Below are positions 29,748-37,600 of a stretch of 64,000 nt of DNA, piece by piece. The stretch spans positions 1 to 64,000 of the forward strand of contig NZ_PIPZ01000003.1 of the NCBI RefSeq assembly GCF_003987045.1, written 5' to 3'. Source of the DNA: Pseudidiomarina marina (GTDB taxonomy: Bacteria; Pseudomonadota; Gammaproteobacteria; Enterobacterales; Alteromonadaceae). A program made the translations under genes and the position numbers. The notes under the pieces were generated by a model. The model did no database searches. It worked only from the letters and a program-made list of their open reading frames with translations, and had not been told where the DNA came from. How positions within the stretch are numbered: the first letter of the stretch is position 1; the number at the start of each line of letters is the position of its first letter.

Positions 29748-31074
29748 TGGTCACCTCCACCACGGGAATCGTTTGTTGCGGTTTGTGTTCGCCAATCTTA
29801 ATGAGCATGCTAAAGTGCGCGTCATCATCTGTTAGTGCAATCGGTAATTGCACATGAACCTGGCGGCCAGCACCGGCTGCACGCACTAATGGTTGGTCTT
29901 GTGCATCCTGCATATTGCGAAGCTCAAAGGTTACATTTCCCGATGGCTTCATCAGAATCAAGGTATCGCCGACAGCAAAGGCATTTTTGACATCGACATA
30001 AGCGTTTGTACCCTCAACTGAAAGCACTTCGCCGACCAACAGTTGCTCGCCTAAGCTATGGCTGGTGTTGTAGTTTTGCGTGTCGCTGGGCACGTGGCGG
30101 CGCAAGAAGCCTTCGGTAAACCCACGGTTAGCCATACCTTCTAATTCCGCCAATAAATCACGGTTAAACGGTTTTCCAGCCACGGCATCATCAATGGCTT
30201 GACGATATATTTGTGCAGTGCGCGCAACGTAGTACGGGGATTTGGTGCGCCCTTCAATTTTCAGTGAATGCACACCCATGCGGGTTAACGCGTCAACATG
30301 TTCAATGCCGCGCAAATCTTTGGAATTCATGATGTAGGTGCCATGCAAATCTTCATCCATGAGCATGTATTCACCAGGACGCTGCGGCTCGGTCAATAAC
30401 ACTGGAGTATCAATCGGGTTGAATTGGCCGACAGCATCTTCCTGCGCATCATGTACCTGATAGGGCCAGCGACAAGAATTGGTGCAAGCGCCTTGATTCG
30501 GGTCGCGTTTATTGAAGTAACCAGATAACAAGCAACGGCCGGAGTACGCCATACACAATGCGCCGTGAACAAAGACTTCGAGTTCCATATCCGGACATGT
30601 TTTGCGAATCTCAGCAATTTCACGTACTTCGAGTTCTCGCGACAAAATCACCCGTTCAATACCTTGCTGCTGCCAAAATTGCACCGCCGCCCAATTAACC
30701 GTATTAGCTTGCACGCTCAAATGCAGCGCTTGTTCGGGGTAATGCTGACGTAGCAACATCACAATGCCGGGATCAGAAACAATCAATGCATCGGGTTTTA
30801 ATGCCACTACCGGCGCCATATCGTCCACAAACGAAACAAGCTTGGCATTGTGCGGGGCAATATTCACCACCACGTAGAACTTTTTGCCGAGCGCGTGTGC
30901 TTCGTTGATACCTTGCTCGAGGCGTGGCAAATCAAATTCGTTGTTGCGCACGCGCAGGCTGTAGCGAGGTTGGCCGGCATAGACAGCATCAGCGCCGTAA
31001 GCAAATGCAAGACGCATCGCTTTTAAGCTGCCGGCTGGGCTCAATAATTCTGGTCCAGATTGACGTAATGACAT
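29731..31074 (-). CDS. trhP: TrhP (YegQ), U32-family tRNA hydroxylation protein
   Basis: 447 residues. U32 family protein needed for prephenate-dependent 5-hydroxyuridine formation at the wobble position of tRNA; the old name protease YegQ is misleading. Seen: the N-terminal ELLSPAGSLKAMRLAFAYGADAVYAG, EVFVHGALCMAYSGRCLLSGYFNKRDPNQGACTNSCRWPY (a cysteine cluster likely to bind Fe-S), and HSLKIEGRTKSPYYVARTAQIYRQA, plus a C-terminal beta-barrel. AAGGGTG precedes the ATG. It forms a two-gene operon with yfhL. Confidence 0.93.
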   Translation of the reverse strand: MSLRQSGPELLSPAGSLKAMRLAFAYGADAVYAGQPRYSLRVRNNEFDLPRLEQGINEAHALGKKFYVVVNIAPHNAKLVSFVDDMAPVVALKPDALIVSDPGIVMLLRQHYPEQALHLSVQANTVNWAAVQFWQQQGIERVILSRELEVREIAEIRKTCPDMELEVFVHGALCMAYSGRCLLSGYFNKRDPNQGACTNSCRWPYQVHDAQEDAVGQFNPIDTPVLLTEPQRPGEYMLMDEDLHGTYIMNSKDLRGIEHVDALTRMGVHSLKIEGRTKSPYYVARTAQIYRQAIDDAVAGKPFNRDLLAELEGMANRGFTEGFLRRHVPSDTQNYNTSHSLGEQLLVGEVLSVEGTNAYVDVKNAFAVGDTLILMKPSGNVTFELRNMQDAQDQPLVRAAGAGRQVHVQLPIALTDDDAHFSMLIKIGEHKPQQTIPVVEVTNACGN

Positions 31075-31096
31075 AACACCCTTGTGTAACTGCAGT

Positions 31097-31132
31097 CGGT
31101 TGTGGTCGAAACGGTTGTGGTCGAAATTGTGG
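31097..31132. repeat. 15-bp tandem repeat upstream of trhP
   Basis: Two perfect copies of CGGTTGTGGTCGAAA (31097-31111 and 31112-31126), then a truncated third (TTGTGG). It lies in the 67-base space between the thiamine enzyme gene and trhP, so it is in the trhP leader or promoter. Confidence 0.8.
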
Positions 31133-31141
31133 CCGGGTAGT

Positions 31142-32731
31142 TTATACCTCGCTGGCGCCTGTTTTGTTGATCGACGTCAAGGTTTGTGCAAATTGCTGCA
31201 GCCGCGCCGTGCGGCTATTTTCAGGTAGCCAAACATCAATCAGGTGGGCGCGGTCGGGGTCAGCCCAAGCATGCGCAAAGGCGGCTGCGAAGCTTTGTTG
31301 GTCATGCGCACGTAAGCTGTGAATACCCATCGATTCCGCTAATTGTGGGAATTGCCAATGCTGTAGCGTTGTTGCTTTCAGCGTTGGTGCAAATGCCGCA
31401 ATCATGTCCCATTTATGGTTATTAAACAGCACCACAATTGGGCGGCAGCCATAACGCAAGCTGTGAGCAAGCTCTAAACCGGTCATTAAGAAAGCTCCAT
31501 CGCCAACCAAGACCACAGGGCGGCGTTGATTGGTGGCATAAACCCCGAGCGCAGCGGGAACGGCATAACCCATAGAGGCATAGTAAGCAGGTGCCAAAAA
31601 CTCGGATGGCGAGGCTTGCAATGAAGCGAACAAACAGTCACCGACGTCACTTATAATAGGCACAATAGCGCGTTGGCGGCTAAGCTGCTGATGAATTTCC
31701 CGAACGACGGTATCGGCATTAAAATATGCCGGCTCTTGCTGCTGTATCGGTGTTAGATCACGGTGCTCAAAAAGCGGCAAGGGTTCACTAGCAAGCCGAG
31801 CACAGAAGAGTTTCAGCGGTTGCGCAGGAAACTCAATTCGATGAAAGTGCTCGGCATGAATAAGAGCCTGATGCGCGCTAAAATTGCTGTCGGTGTAAAC
31901 CACGCCAATTGCTAATACGAGGTCGGCATCATAAATGAGCTGACTGGCGCGCGTGCCCTGGGCGCCGCAGAATACACCGCCATAACAGCTATGTTCGGGG
32001 TTTACGCTGGCGCGTCCGAGTAAGGTAGTCACAATTGGAATATTGAACTGTTCAGCGAGCCGTTCTAGTGCGAATTGCGCTCCACTGCGGCGCACGTTTA
32101 CACCACTTAAGATAACCGGCCGTCGCGCTGTGCATAAGGCGTCAACAAGGCGTTGGTAGGCGAATTCGTCAACCGCTTGTGGGGTTTCATGCAGCACCAG
32201 CTCGGCCGGCTTCAAATTAAAATCGACGGCATCGCGCGGAACTTCAATCAGGACAGGGCGAGATTGTCGCTGACATTGTTGTATCGCGGCTTGTAGTTCA
32301 TTCGCCGCCGTGTCGGGATTATTCAAACGAACTTGCGCGCAAGTAATTTCGGCAAAAATAGTCCGCTGTGAATCGATAGACTTGGCTTGATGATGTATTT
32401 GTAATCCCGAGGCAACTTCTTTCGCACTGGGGTAGCCGGCAATAATGATCAGTGGCACATATTCTTCGTAAGCTTGAGCCACAGCATTAACGCCGTTTAG
32501 CGCACCGGCGCCATAGGTCAAAGCGACAACGGTTGGACGATTAGCGCTACGAGCCGCAGCATCGGCGGCATACACGGCAGCAGGCTCGTGAGTTAAATAA
32601 TAAAACGGCAGGGCATCGGGTTGATCTTGCAACTGCTGTAGTAACGGCAGAATAAAATCACCAGGAATACCAAATATCTCATTCACGCCGCAGTGGCGCA
32701 GCGATTGAGTAAGCAATGCACCAAGTTGCAT
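31142..32731 (-). CDS. Thiamine-dependent 2-oxoacid decarboxylase (indolepyruvate/phenylpyruvate decarboxylase-like)
   Basis: 529 residues, full-length three-domain thiamine diphosphate enzyme. The cofactor-activating glutamate is E49 (YYLTHEPAAVYAADAAAR). The central domain has PVILSGVNVRRSG, and the metal/cofactor motif is VLVGDGAFLMTGLEL...VLFNNHKWD. The pattern fits the pyruvate/indolepyruvate decarboxylase branch rather than acetolactate synthase. The substrate is not certain. It lies downstream of narL on the same strand, but a strong hairpin separates them. Confidence 0.82.
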   Translation of the reverse strand: MQLGALLTQSLRHCGVNEIFGIPGDFILPLLQQLQDQPDALPFYYLTHEPAAVYAADAAARSANRPTVVALTYGAGALNGVNAVAQAYEEYVPLIIIAGYPSAKEVASGLQIHHQAKSIDSQRTIFAEITCAQVRLNNPDTAANELQAAIQQCQRQSRPVLIEVPRDAVDFNLKPAELVLHETPQAVDEFAYQRLVDALCTARRPVILSGVNVRRSGAQFALERLAEQFNIPIVTTLLGRASVNPEHSCYGGVFCGAQGTRASQLIYDADLVLAIGVVYTDSNFSAHQALIHAEHFHRIEFPAQPLKLFCARLASEPLPLFEHRDLTPIQQQEPAYFNADTVVREIHQQLSRQRAIVPIISDVGDCLFASLQASPSEFLAPAYYASMGYAVPAALGVYATNQRRPVVLVGDGAFLMTGLELAHSLRYGCRPIVVLFNNHKWDMIAAFAPTLKATTLQHWQFPQLAESMGIHSLRAHDQQSFAAAFAHAWADPDRAHLIDVWLPENSRTARLQQFAQTLTSINKTGASEV

Positions 32732-32749
32732 GTTTAAGGCTCCATAACC

Positions 32750-32777
32750 AAATCAGCCCACAAGTGTGGGCTGATTT
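32750..32777 (-). terminator. Terminator after narL
   Basis: Perfect 12-bp stem AAATCAGCCCAC / GTGGGCTGATTT with a 4-base loop, 33 bases past the narL stop. Read on the minus strand it ends in a short T run, so it should stop or attenuate read-through into the thiamine enzyme gene. Confidence 0.7.
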
Positions 32778-32809
32778 ATGAAGCGAAGTGTTGACGTGCG
32801 TCAATAAGC

Positions 32810-33454
32810 TTACTGGTCTTGGTTCACCATCCACACAGCCGCTTCCACTCGAGAGCGCAAACCTAGTTTTTTCAGCAGGTGCTTCACGTGTACTTTTACG
32901 GTGCCATCAGAAATATCCAGCTCGCGGGCAATCACTTTATTACTCATGCCCTTGGCAATCAGCTCCAAAATTTCGCGTTCACGATTGGTCAAGCCATCGA
33001 GTTTACTCGCCGTTGGCGCTGATGGACGGCGCAATGCCGTTGCCAGTACCTCGGTAATGGCTTCACTGAGAACCATTTTCCCTTCAATGGCACGTTGAAT
33101 TTGGTCCAGTAACAATTCCGGATCCATATCTTTCAACAAATAGCCATCGGCGCCATTGGTAATAGCGGTCACAACATCTTCATCCGCATCAGACACCGTC
33201 AACATGACAATGCGAGACGTCACGCCGTTATCGCGCATGCGCTTCAGCGTTTCGAGGCCATCCATGCCTTGCATGTTCAAATCAAGAATGATCAGATCAG
33301 GGTCAAGCTCTTCAGCTTTTGCCAAGGCGTCTACGCCGTTGCTGCATTCAGCAACAACCTCTAGACCATCCTCGAGTGAAATCAACTGTTTCAAACCCTT
33401 GCGCAGCAGTGGATGATCATCCACAAGCATAATGCTAGCGGGGGTGTCCGACAT
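32810..33454 (-). CDS. narL: Nitrate/nitrite response regulator NarL
   Basis: 214 residues. Receiver domain with phospho-acceptor D58 (LIILDLNMQGMDG), acidic pair D12-D13 and Lys in LLKDMDPELLL. The C-terminal LuxR-type helix-turn-helix is LTNREREILELIAKGMSNKVIARELDISDGTVKVHVKHLLKKL, as in NarL/NarP. AAGGAG precedes the ATG. It shares the 222-base divergent region with narK. The cognate sensor NarX is 1.5 kb away, beyond narK. Confidence 0.95.
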   Translation of the reverse strand: MSDTPASIMLVDDHPLLRKGLKQLISLEDGLEVVAECSNGVDALAKAEELDPDLIILDLNMQGMDGLETLKRMRDNGVTSRIVMLTVSDADEDVVTAITNGADGYLLKDMDPELLLDQIQRAIEGKMVLSEAITEVLATALRRPSAPTASKLDGLTNREREILELIAKGMSNKVIARELDISDGTVKVHVKHLLKKLGLRSRVEAAVWMVNQDQ

Positions 33455-33552
33455 GACAAGCTCCTTGTTTGCGTCGCTATTTATTGCGTTTCATCAGTAT
33501 TCTAAAGCACGTATTGTTACACAATGTTGTGCCACAAAGTACAGATTAGCGC

Positions 33553-33576
33553 AAACTAACCCTTTTGGGGTAGTTT
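33553..33576. promoter_or_regulatory. NarL-type 7-2-7 palindrome between narL and narK
   Basis: A near-perfect 24-base inverted repeat (AAACTAACCC, TTTT, GGGGTAGTTT). Its core TAACCCT-TT-TGGGGTA is two NarL-like heptamers (consensus TACYYMT) in the 7-2-7 head-to-head arrangement that NarL/NarP prefer, each with one mismatch. A further small inverted repeat TGCGTG-caat-CACGCA lies at 33627-33642, nearer narK. No FNR box is seen here. Confidence 0.6.
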
Positions 33577-33676
33577 CAGTTGCCTCTTCTGCCTTGCCAA
33601 TTATCACTCCCGCTGAATTGTTGTATTGCGTGCAATCACGCATAGTTCATAGCATGAATCATACTAGGAGCTGCCC

Positions 33677-34987
33677 GTGAATACTGTGCGCACATCTTCA
33701 ACTGTCGACAAGCCAACAGCAATCAATTTGATTGTTGGCATGACGCTGTGGATGAGTCTCAGTGTGTTAGTGGTGCAGCTGTTCACCGTCGACGCTGGCT
33801 TTAGTTTTGCGCAACTGTATCGTCTGCTCGCCATTTCCGGATTAAGCGCCACAGTATGGCATTTCGTGTTCTTTTGGTTGGGTGAGCGAGCCATGCAGGC
33901 ACGGTTTATTTATCTCAGCACTGCGGCGCTGCTGTTGCCAGCTATCGCTATGATCTGGCTGCTAATGAATCCGCCATTGTCTTATACCGCACTGCAGTGG
34001 CTGGCCGCTGCCTGTGGTTTCGGTGGGGCACAATTTATTGCATTTACGCATCACGACAAAGTGGATCATTCTGGGTTGGGTTGGACGTTGGCGGTAAACG
34101 CAGGCATCGCTGGCATTGGGATTGTCATAGCGCAGGCGGCCTTGCCATTTCTTTCTAGCTTCAATTTGTTTGGGGCTACACCTTGGTTTACAGCGCACGG
34201 CAGCGGCGACATCGTGGGAATCATTGCTCCCGGTGCGCCGCTCTATCTGGCCAATATTGGTTGGCTGATTGTTGCGGCAATTGTGTTGGCGACGATTACT
34301 TGGCAAGTCGCTCGACCATCGACACGACAGCCGGCGCCGCCACTTGGGAGTTTAACCGATCGCACACATTATCGAGCCATTTTACGTAATAAGCACACTT
34401 GGTTGATGACGCTGTTTTATGTCATGGCGTTTGGTTCGTTTATCGGTTTCACCATTACTTTCCCGTTGAGCTTACAAACATTCAGTGCAACCTATGCGCC
34501 AAGCGCATTGACGTACGCTTGGATTGGTCCGTTGCTTGGTGTGTTAGCGCGGCCATTTGGCGGCTGGTTAGCGGATTTGTTTGGCGGAGCGAAAGTTACC
34601 TTATGGTGTGCGCTGGTACTCACTGTGAGTTGCATTGTCGCCGGTGCTATCACTTTTCAGGCGAGTCAAAGTCCGTTACCAGAACAGTGGTTTCTAGGGT
34701 ATTTGCTGATATTTTTAGTGATTTTCATTGCAACTGGCGCGGCTAGTAGTGCAATCTTCCGCAGCGTTAGTGTGGTGTTGCCATTGGAGCGACTCCCATT
34801 GGCACTGCGCTGGCTAACTGCAGTTGCAACCGCCGGCGCGGCGTATATTCCGACGTTGTGGTACATCAATAGCACCCATGCAACTCCAGCGATTGCGCTG
34901 TTTGTCTTCGCCGCTTTCTACCTGTTGTGTGCAGTGTTGGTCAGCGTCATGTATCTGCGCAATCGGAGCGAGTTCTATAACCCGTAA
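33677..34987 (+). CDS. narK: NarK family nitrate/nitrite transporter
   Basis: 436 residues, 12 membrane helices, major facilitator superfamily. NarK-type features: CGFGGAQF in the first half, YVMAFGSFIGFTITFPL, and WIGPLLGVLARPFGGWLADLFGGAKVTLW in the second. It takes up nitrate and/or exports nitrite. The start is a GTG at 33677 with TAGGAG upstream. It sits between narL and narX, ending 2 bases from the narX stop. No nitrate reductase genes are in the window, so substrate direction is inferred from the family. Confidence 0.92.
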   Translation: MNTVRTSSTVDKPTAINLIVGMTLWMSLSVLVVQLFTVDAGFSFAQLYRLLAISGLSATVWHFVFFWLGERAMQARFIYLSTAALLLPAIAMIWLLMNPPLSYTALQWLAAACGFGGAQFIAFTHHDKVDHSGLGWTLAVNAGIAGIGIVIAQAALPFLSSFNLFGATPWFTAHGSGDIVGIIAPGAPLYLANIGWLIVAAIVLATITWQVARPSTRQPAPPLGSLTDRTHYRAILRNKHTWLMTLFYVMAFGSFIGFTITFPLSLQTFSATYAPSALTYAWIGPLLGVLARPFGGWLADLFGGAKVTLWCALVLTVSCIVAGAITFQASQSPLPEQWFLGYLLIFLVIFIATGAASSAIFRSVSVVLPLERLPLALRWLTAVATAGAAYIPTLWYINSTHATPAIALFVFAAFYLLCAVLVSVMYLRNRSEFYNP

Positions 34988-34989
34988 AC

Positions 34990-36795
34990 TTAAGCAGGAT
35001 ACGGCTCGCTTTGGCGTTCCAAAATGTACTGTGGGGTAAATTCAAAATACACACCAGTACCGCCAACATCACGACGCTGAATTGAAATATTTCCACCTAA
35101 ATGACGGCTGCGTTCTTGCATAATCGCTAAACCATAATGGTTGAGCTTCTCGGCGTTCTCCGGAATACCAATGCCGTTATCTTCAATGCTCAGGTGAATT
35201 TTCTCTTGGTCATCTTGCGATAATCGCACCACCACATCCGAACCTTGGCTATGGTGAATGGTATTCTGGCAGGCTTCACGAATAATTTGCAGCAAGTGAA
35301 TTTCTTCGTGTGGCACCAGCGGTGTATTCTCCAACTGATAGTCTAAGCGGAAGGCGATATCCGATTGCTCACCAAACTGTTGCATGGTGGTTTGTAATGC
35401 ATGCAACAAACCAGCACCGTCCACCTTTAAGCGGAAGGTAGTAAGCAACTCGCGCAGTTGACGATAAGCCGCATTCAAGCCTTCTTTCAGCTCTTCAGCG
35501 ACATCTTCAATCACTTCGCGGTTATCTTTATCAATGGCTTTGTTTAAACGAGTCACCTGAATTTTCAAATACGACAGCGCTTGCGCTAACGAATCATGTA
35601 ACTCACGAGCAATCACCGTACGTTCTTGAATGAGCGCTAAGCGACGCACTTGCTCTTCTTCTTGTTTTAAGCTCAATGCCACAGCGAGCTGGTCGGCAAC
35701 CGATTGAATCAATTGCTGCTGCCAATCGTTAAGTTGCTCTGATAACGGACAACGCGCAACGAGAACGCCGTAGCTGTGATCTTCACGTTCAATGGCGAAG
35801 CGATAAATACGCTGATTGTCCTGGATTGAAACACCGGCACCGGCATTCACGCATTGGCTACAATCGACCCCTTCGCATGGATCAAACGGTGCGCCGATAG
35901 GTTGTACCTGCAGATAAGGCTTGTTACCAGCTTCGGTGATTAAGCAAAGCTCAATATCATCCACTTCGGAGGCTCGCTTCAACCCATTCACAATTTCGGT
36001 GAAATCGTGATAGCCCGGCGAATGCTCAATAATCATGCGTGCTGTATCGTATAAAAATTGCAGACGAATATTGGATTTCTGAATGGCTTTGGTCTGTTCG
36101 TCGACGCGCTTTTCGAGATTGCCGTACATAAAGCCAATGGCTTCATTCATTTTATTTAGCGTGCCGGCTAAAACACCGAGCTCGTCGCGCATCGGGTGCT
36201 TAACACGCGCTGTAAAGTCGCCCTGACCTATGCGGCGGGCCGCTTGGGTTAATACCTCTAACGGATAGCGAACCCGCGTACGTAACCAATAAAAAATTAC
36301 AAACGCCAAGCCAATGCTAGCAAACAAGCTCAGTACCTGAATGGAGCGAATTGAGCGAATCCGTGTCTCAGCATCTTGCTGAATAGCCGTGACAAACGCA
36401 TTAATTTGATCAATCTGTGGCTCAATTTCATTCATTAAGCGATTAGCGGGAATCTCCCCAGTTTCTACACGTTGTTGAAACGCCAGCCAATTCGTTTGAG
36501 TTGACCGATACAATTCGGTCAACGCGCTTTGTTCGTGCTCAAAGCGATTAAATACACTGTGATGCCAACTTTCATTTAACGCCTCGGCAATCGTCGCAGC
36601 TTTTTCTGGCGAGTGCATGACATGCCAGCTGTACTGGTAGGCTTGATAGCGCAGTGAGCCCGCAACATTGATGGCTAACGCATCGAGGTCGGCTTTTTCT
36701 GACAGCCAATAAGAAGCCAAAAGCGTCAAGATGGTTAAGCCCACCATGGCACTTAAAGCAATTCCGATACGAGTAACAATTGAAAACTTATTCAT
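34990..36795 (-). CDS. narX: Nitrate/nitrite sensor histidine kinase NarX
   Basis: 601 residues. Membrane helix 1 (about 7-30), a periplasmic four-helix sensor (30-165) with the P-box-like segment AINVAGSLRYQAYQYSWHV, membrane helix 2, HAMP, a GAF-like central module with the cysteine cluster CEGVDCSQCVNAG, then HisKA_3 (phospho-His in ARELHDSLAQALSYLKIQ) and HATPase_c. The upstream frame extends to 36945, but the ATG at 36795 has AGGTG and gives the proper first helix, and the longer form would run into divergent tpm. Partner of NarL. Confidence 0.95.
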   Translation of the reverse strand: MNKFSIVTRIGIALSAMVGLTILTLLASYWLSEKADLDALAINVAGSLRYQAYQYSWHVMHSPEKAATIAEALNESWHHSVFNRFEHEQSALTELYRSTQTNWLAFQQRVETGEIPANRLMNEIEPQIDQINAFVTAIQQDAETRIRSIRSIQVLSLFASIGLAFVIFYWLRTRVRYPLEVLTQAARRIGQGDFTARVKHPMRDELGVLAGTLNKMNEAIGFMYGNLEKRVDEQTKAIQKSNIRLQFLYDTARMIIEHSPGYHDFTEIVNGLKRASEVDDIELCLITEAGNKPYLQVQPIGAPFDPCEGVDCSQCVNAGAGVSIQDNQRIYRFAIEREDHSYGVLVARCPLSEQLNDWQQQLIQSVADQLAVALSLKQEEEQVRRLALIQERTVIARELHDSLAQALSYLKIQVTRLNKAIDKDNREVIEDVAEELKEGLNAAYRQLRELLTTFRLKVDGAGLLHALQTTMQQFGEQSDIAFRLDYQLENTPLVPHEEIHLLQIIREACQNTIHHSQGSDVVVRLSQDDQEKIHLSIEDNGIGIPENAEKLNHYGLAIMQERSRHLGGNISIQRRDVGGTGVYFEFTPQYILERQSEPYPA

Positions 36796-36876
36796 AACAC
36801 CTGCGTTGTTGCGGTTTGCGCTTGCGACTGTATAGTTTAACGCCAAACGTTCTGATGTGCGAATACGGAGTTGTAA

Positions 36877-37518
36877 ATGGAACATGAATTTTGGCACGAA
36901 CGCTGGCAAAAGCGTGAAATTGGTTTTCATCGCCTCGATGTCCACCCGTTACCGACGACTCAAATTGAATCGGTTGCTAAGCCTAGCGCCACCATTTTCG
37001 TGCCGTTGTGTGGCAAGTCGCTCGATATGCAATGGTTGCTTCAACAAGGCTATGAGGTAATTGGTATTGAGCTGAGCGAGGCTGCAATTCAAGAGTTTTT
37101 TGCTGAGCACAGTATTCCCTATCAAACCACTCAAGAAGGTCCTTTCGTTGCTTATCGCGCAGAGGGCATCTGTATTTATCAGGGCGATTTTTTTGCGCTG
37201 ACCAAAACGCACTTACAAACAGTAACAACGTGGTATGACCGCGCTGCTATGGTCGCGCTGCCGCCAGCGATGAGAGTGAAGTACGTCTCGCATTTGCAAC
37301 ATATTTTGCCGCCAGCAGCCACCGGCTTATTGGTCATGGTTGAGTACCCAGATGGGTATTGGAAAGGACCGCCTTTTGCGATTCATACAACTGAAGTACT
37401 CGCGAGTTATGAGGCGAATTACAACATTGAAATACTGCCGTTGTTACCGGGGTTCACACTGGGTGGCGATGCCAACGTGACAGAGCGTGGTTACTTGTTA
37501 TTCCCTAAAGAGACTTAA
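36877..37518 (+). CDS. tpm: Thiopurine S-methyltransferase family protein
   Basis: 213 residues. SAM-dependent methyltransferase of the bacterial TPMT group, linked in other bacteria to tellurite and selenium methylation. Seen: FWHERWQKREIGFH at the N-terminus, the SAM loop TIFVPLCGKSLDMQWLLQQGYEVIGIELSE, DFFAL, and WYDRAAMVALPPAMR. It is divergent from narX (81-base gap) and convergent with norB; no functional link with nitrate control is evident. Confidence 0.93.
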   Translation: MEHEFWHERWQKREIGFHRLDVHPLPTTQIESVAKPSATIFVPLCGKSLDMQWLLQQGYEVIGIELSEAAIQEFFAEHSIPYQTTQEGPFVAYRAEGICIYQGDFFALTKTHLQTVTTWYDRAAMVALPPAMRVKYVSHLQHILPPAATGLLVMVEYPDGYWKGPPFAIHTTEVLASYEANYNIEILPLLPGFTLGGDANVTERGYLLFPKET

Positions 37519-37531
37519 GAGGGCAAAAAAA

Positions 37532-37560
37532 AGCCCGAGACGGTTGGGAGGTCTCGGGCT
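37532..37560 (-). terminator. Rho-independent terminator of norB
   Basis: Perfect 10-bp stem AGCCCGAGAC / GTCTCGGGCT. On the minus strand it is followed by eight T. It is a good terminator for norB; on the plus strand (for tpm) there is no T run. Confidence 0.9.
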
Positions 37561-37600
37561 AACATCACCGTGGGGTTACCACGGACAACAACACAAGTTG

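Noticed and set aside
32810-36795. Horizontal acquisition of the narXL-narK block
   Set aside because: No integrase, tRNA site, flanking repeats or obvious change in base composition was noticed.
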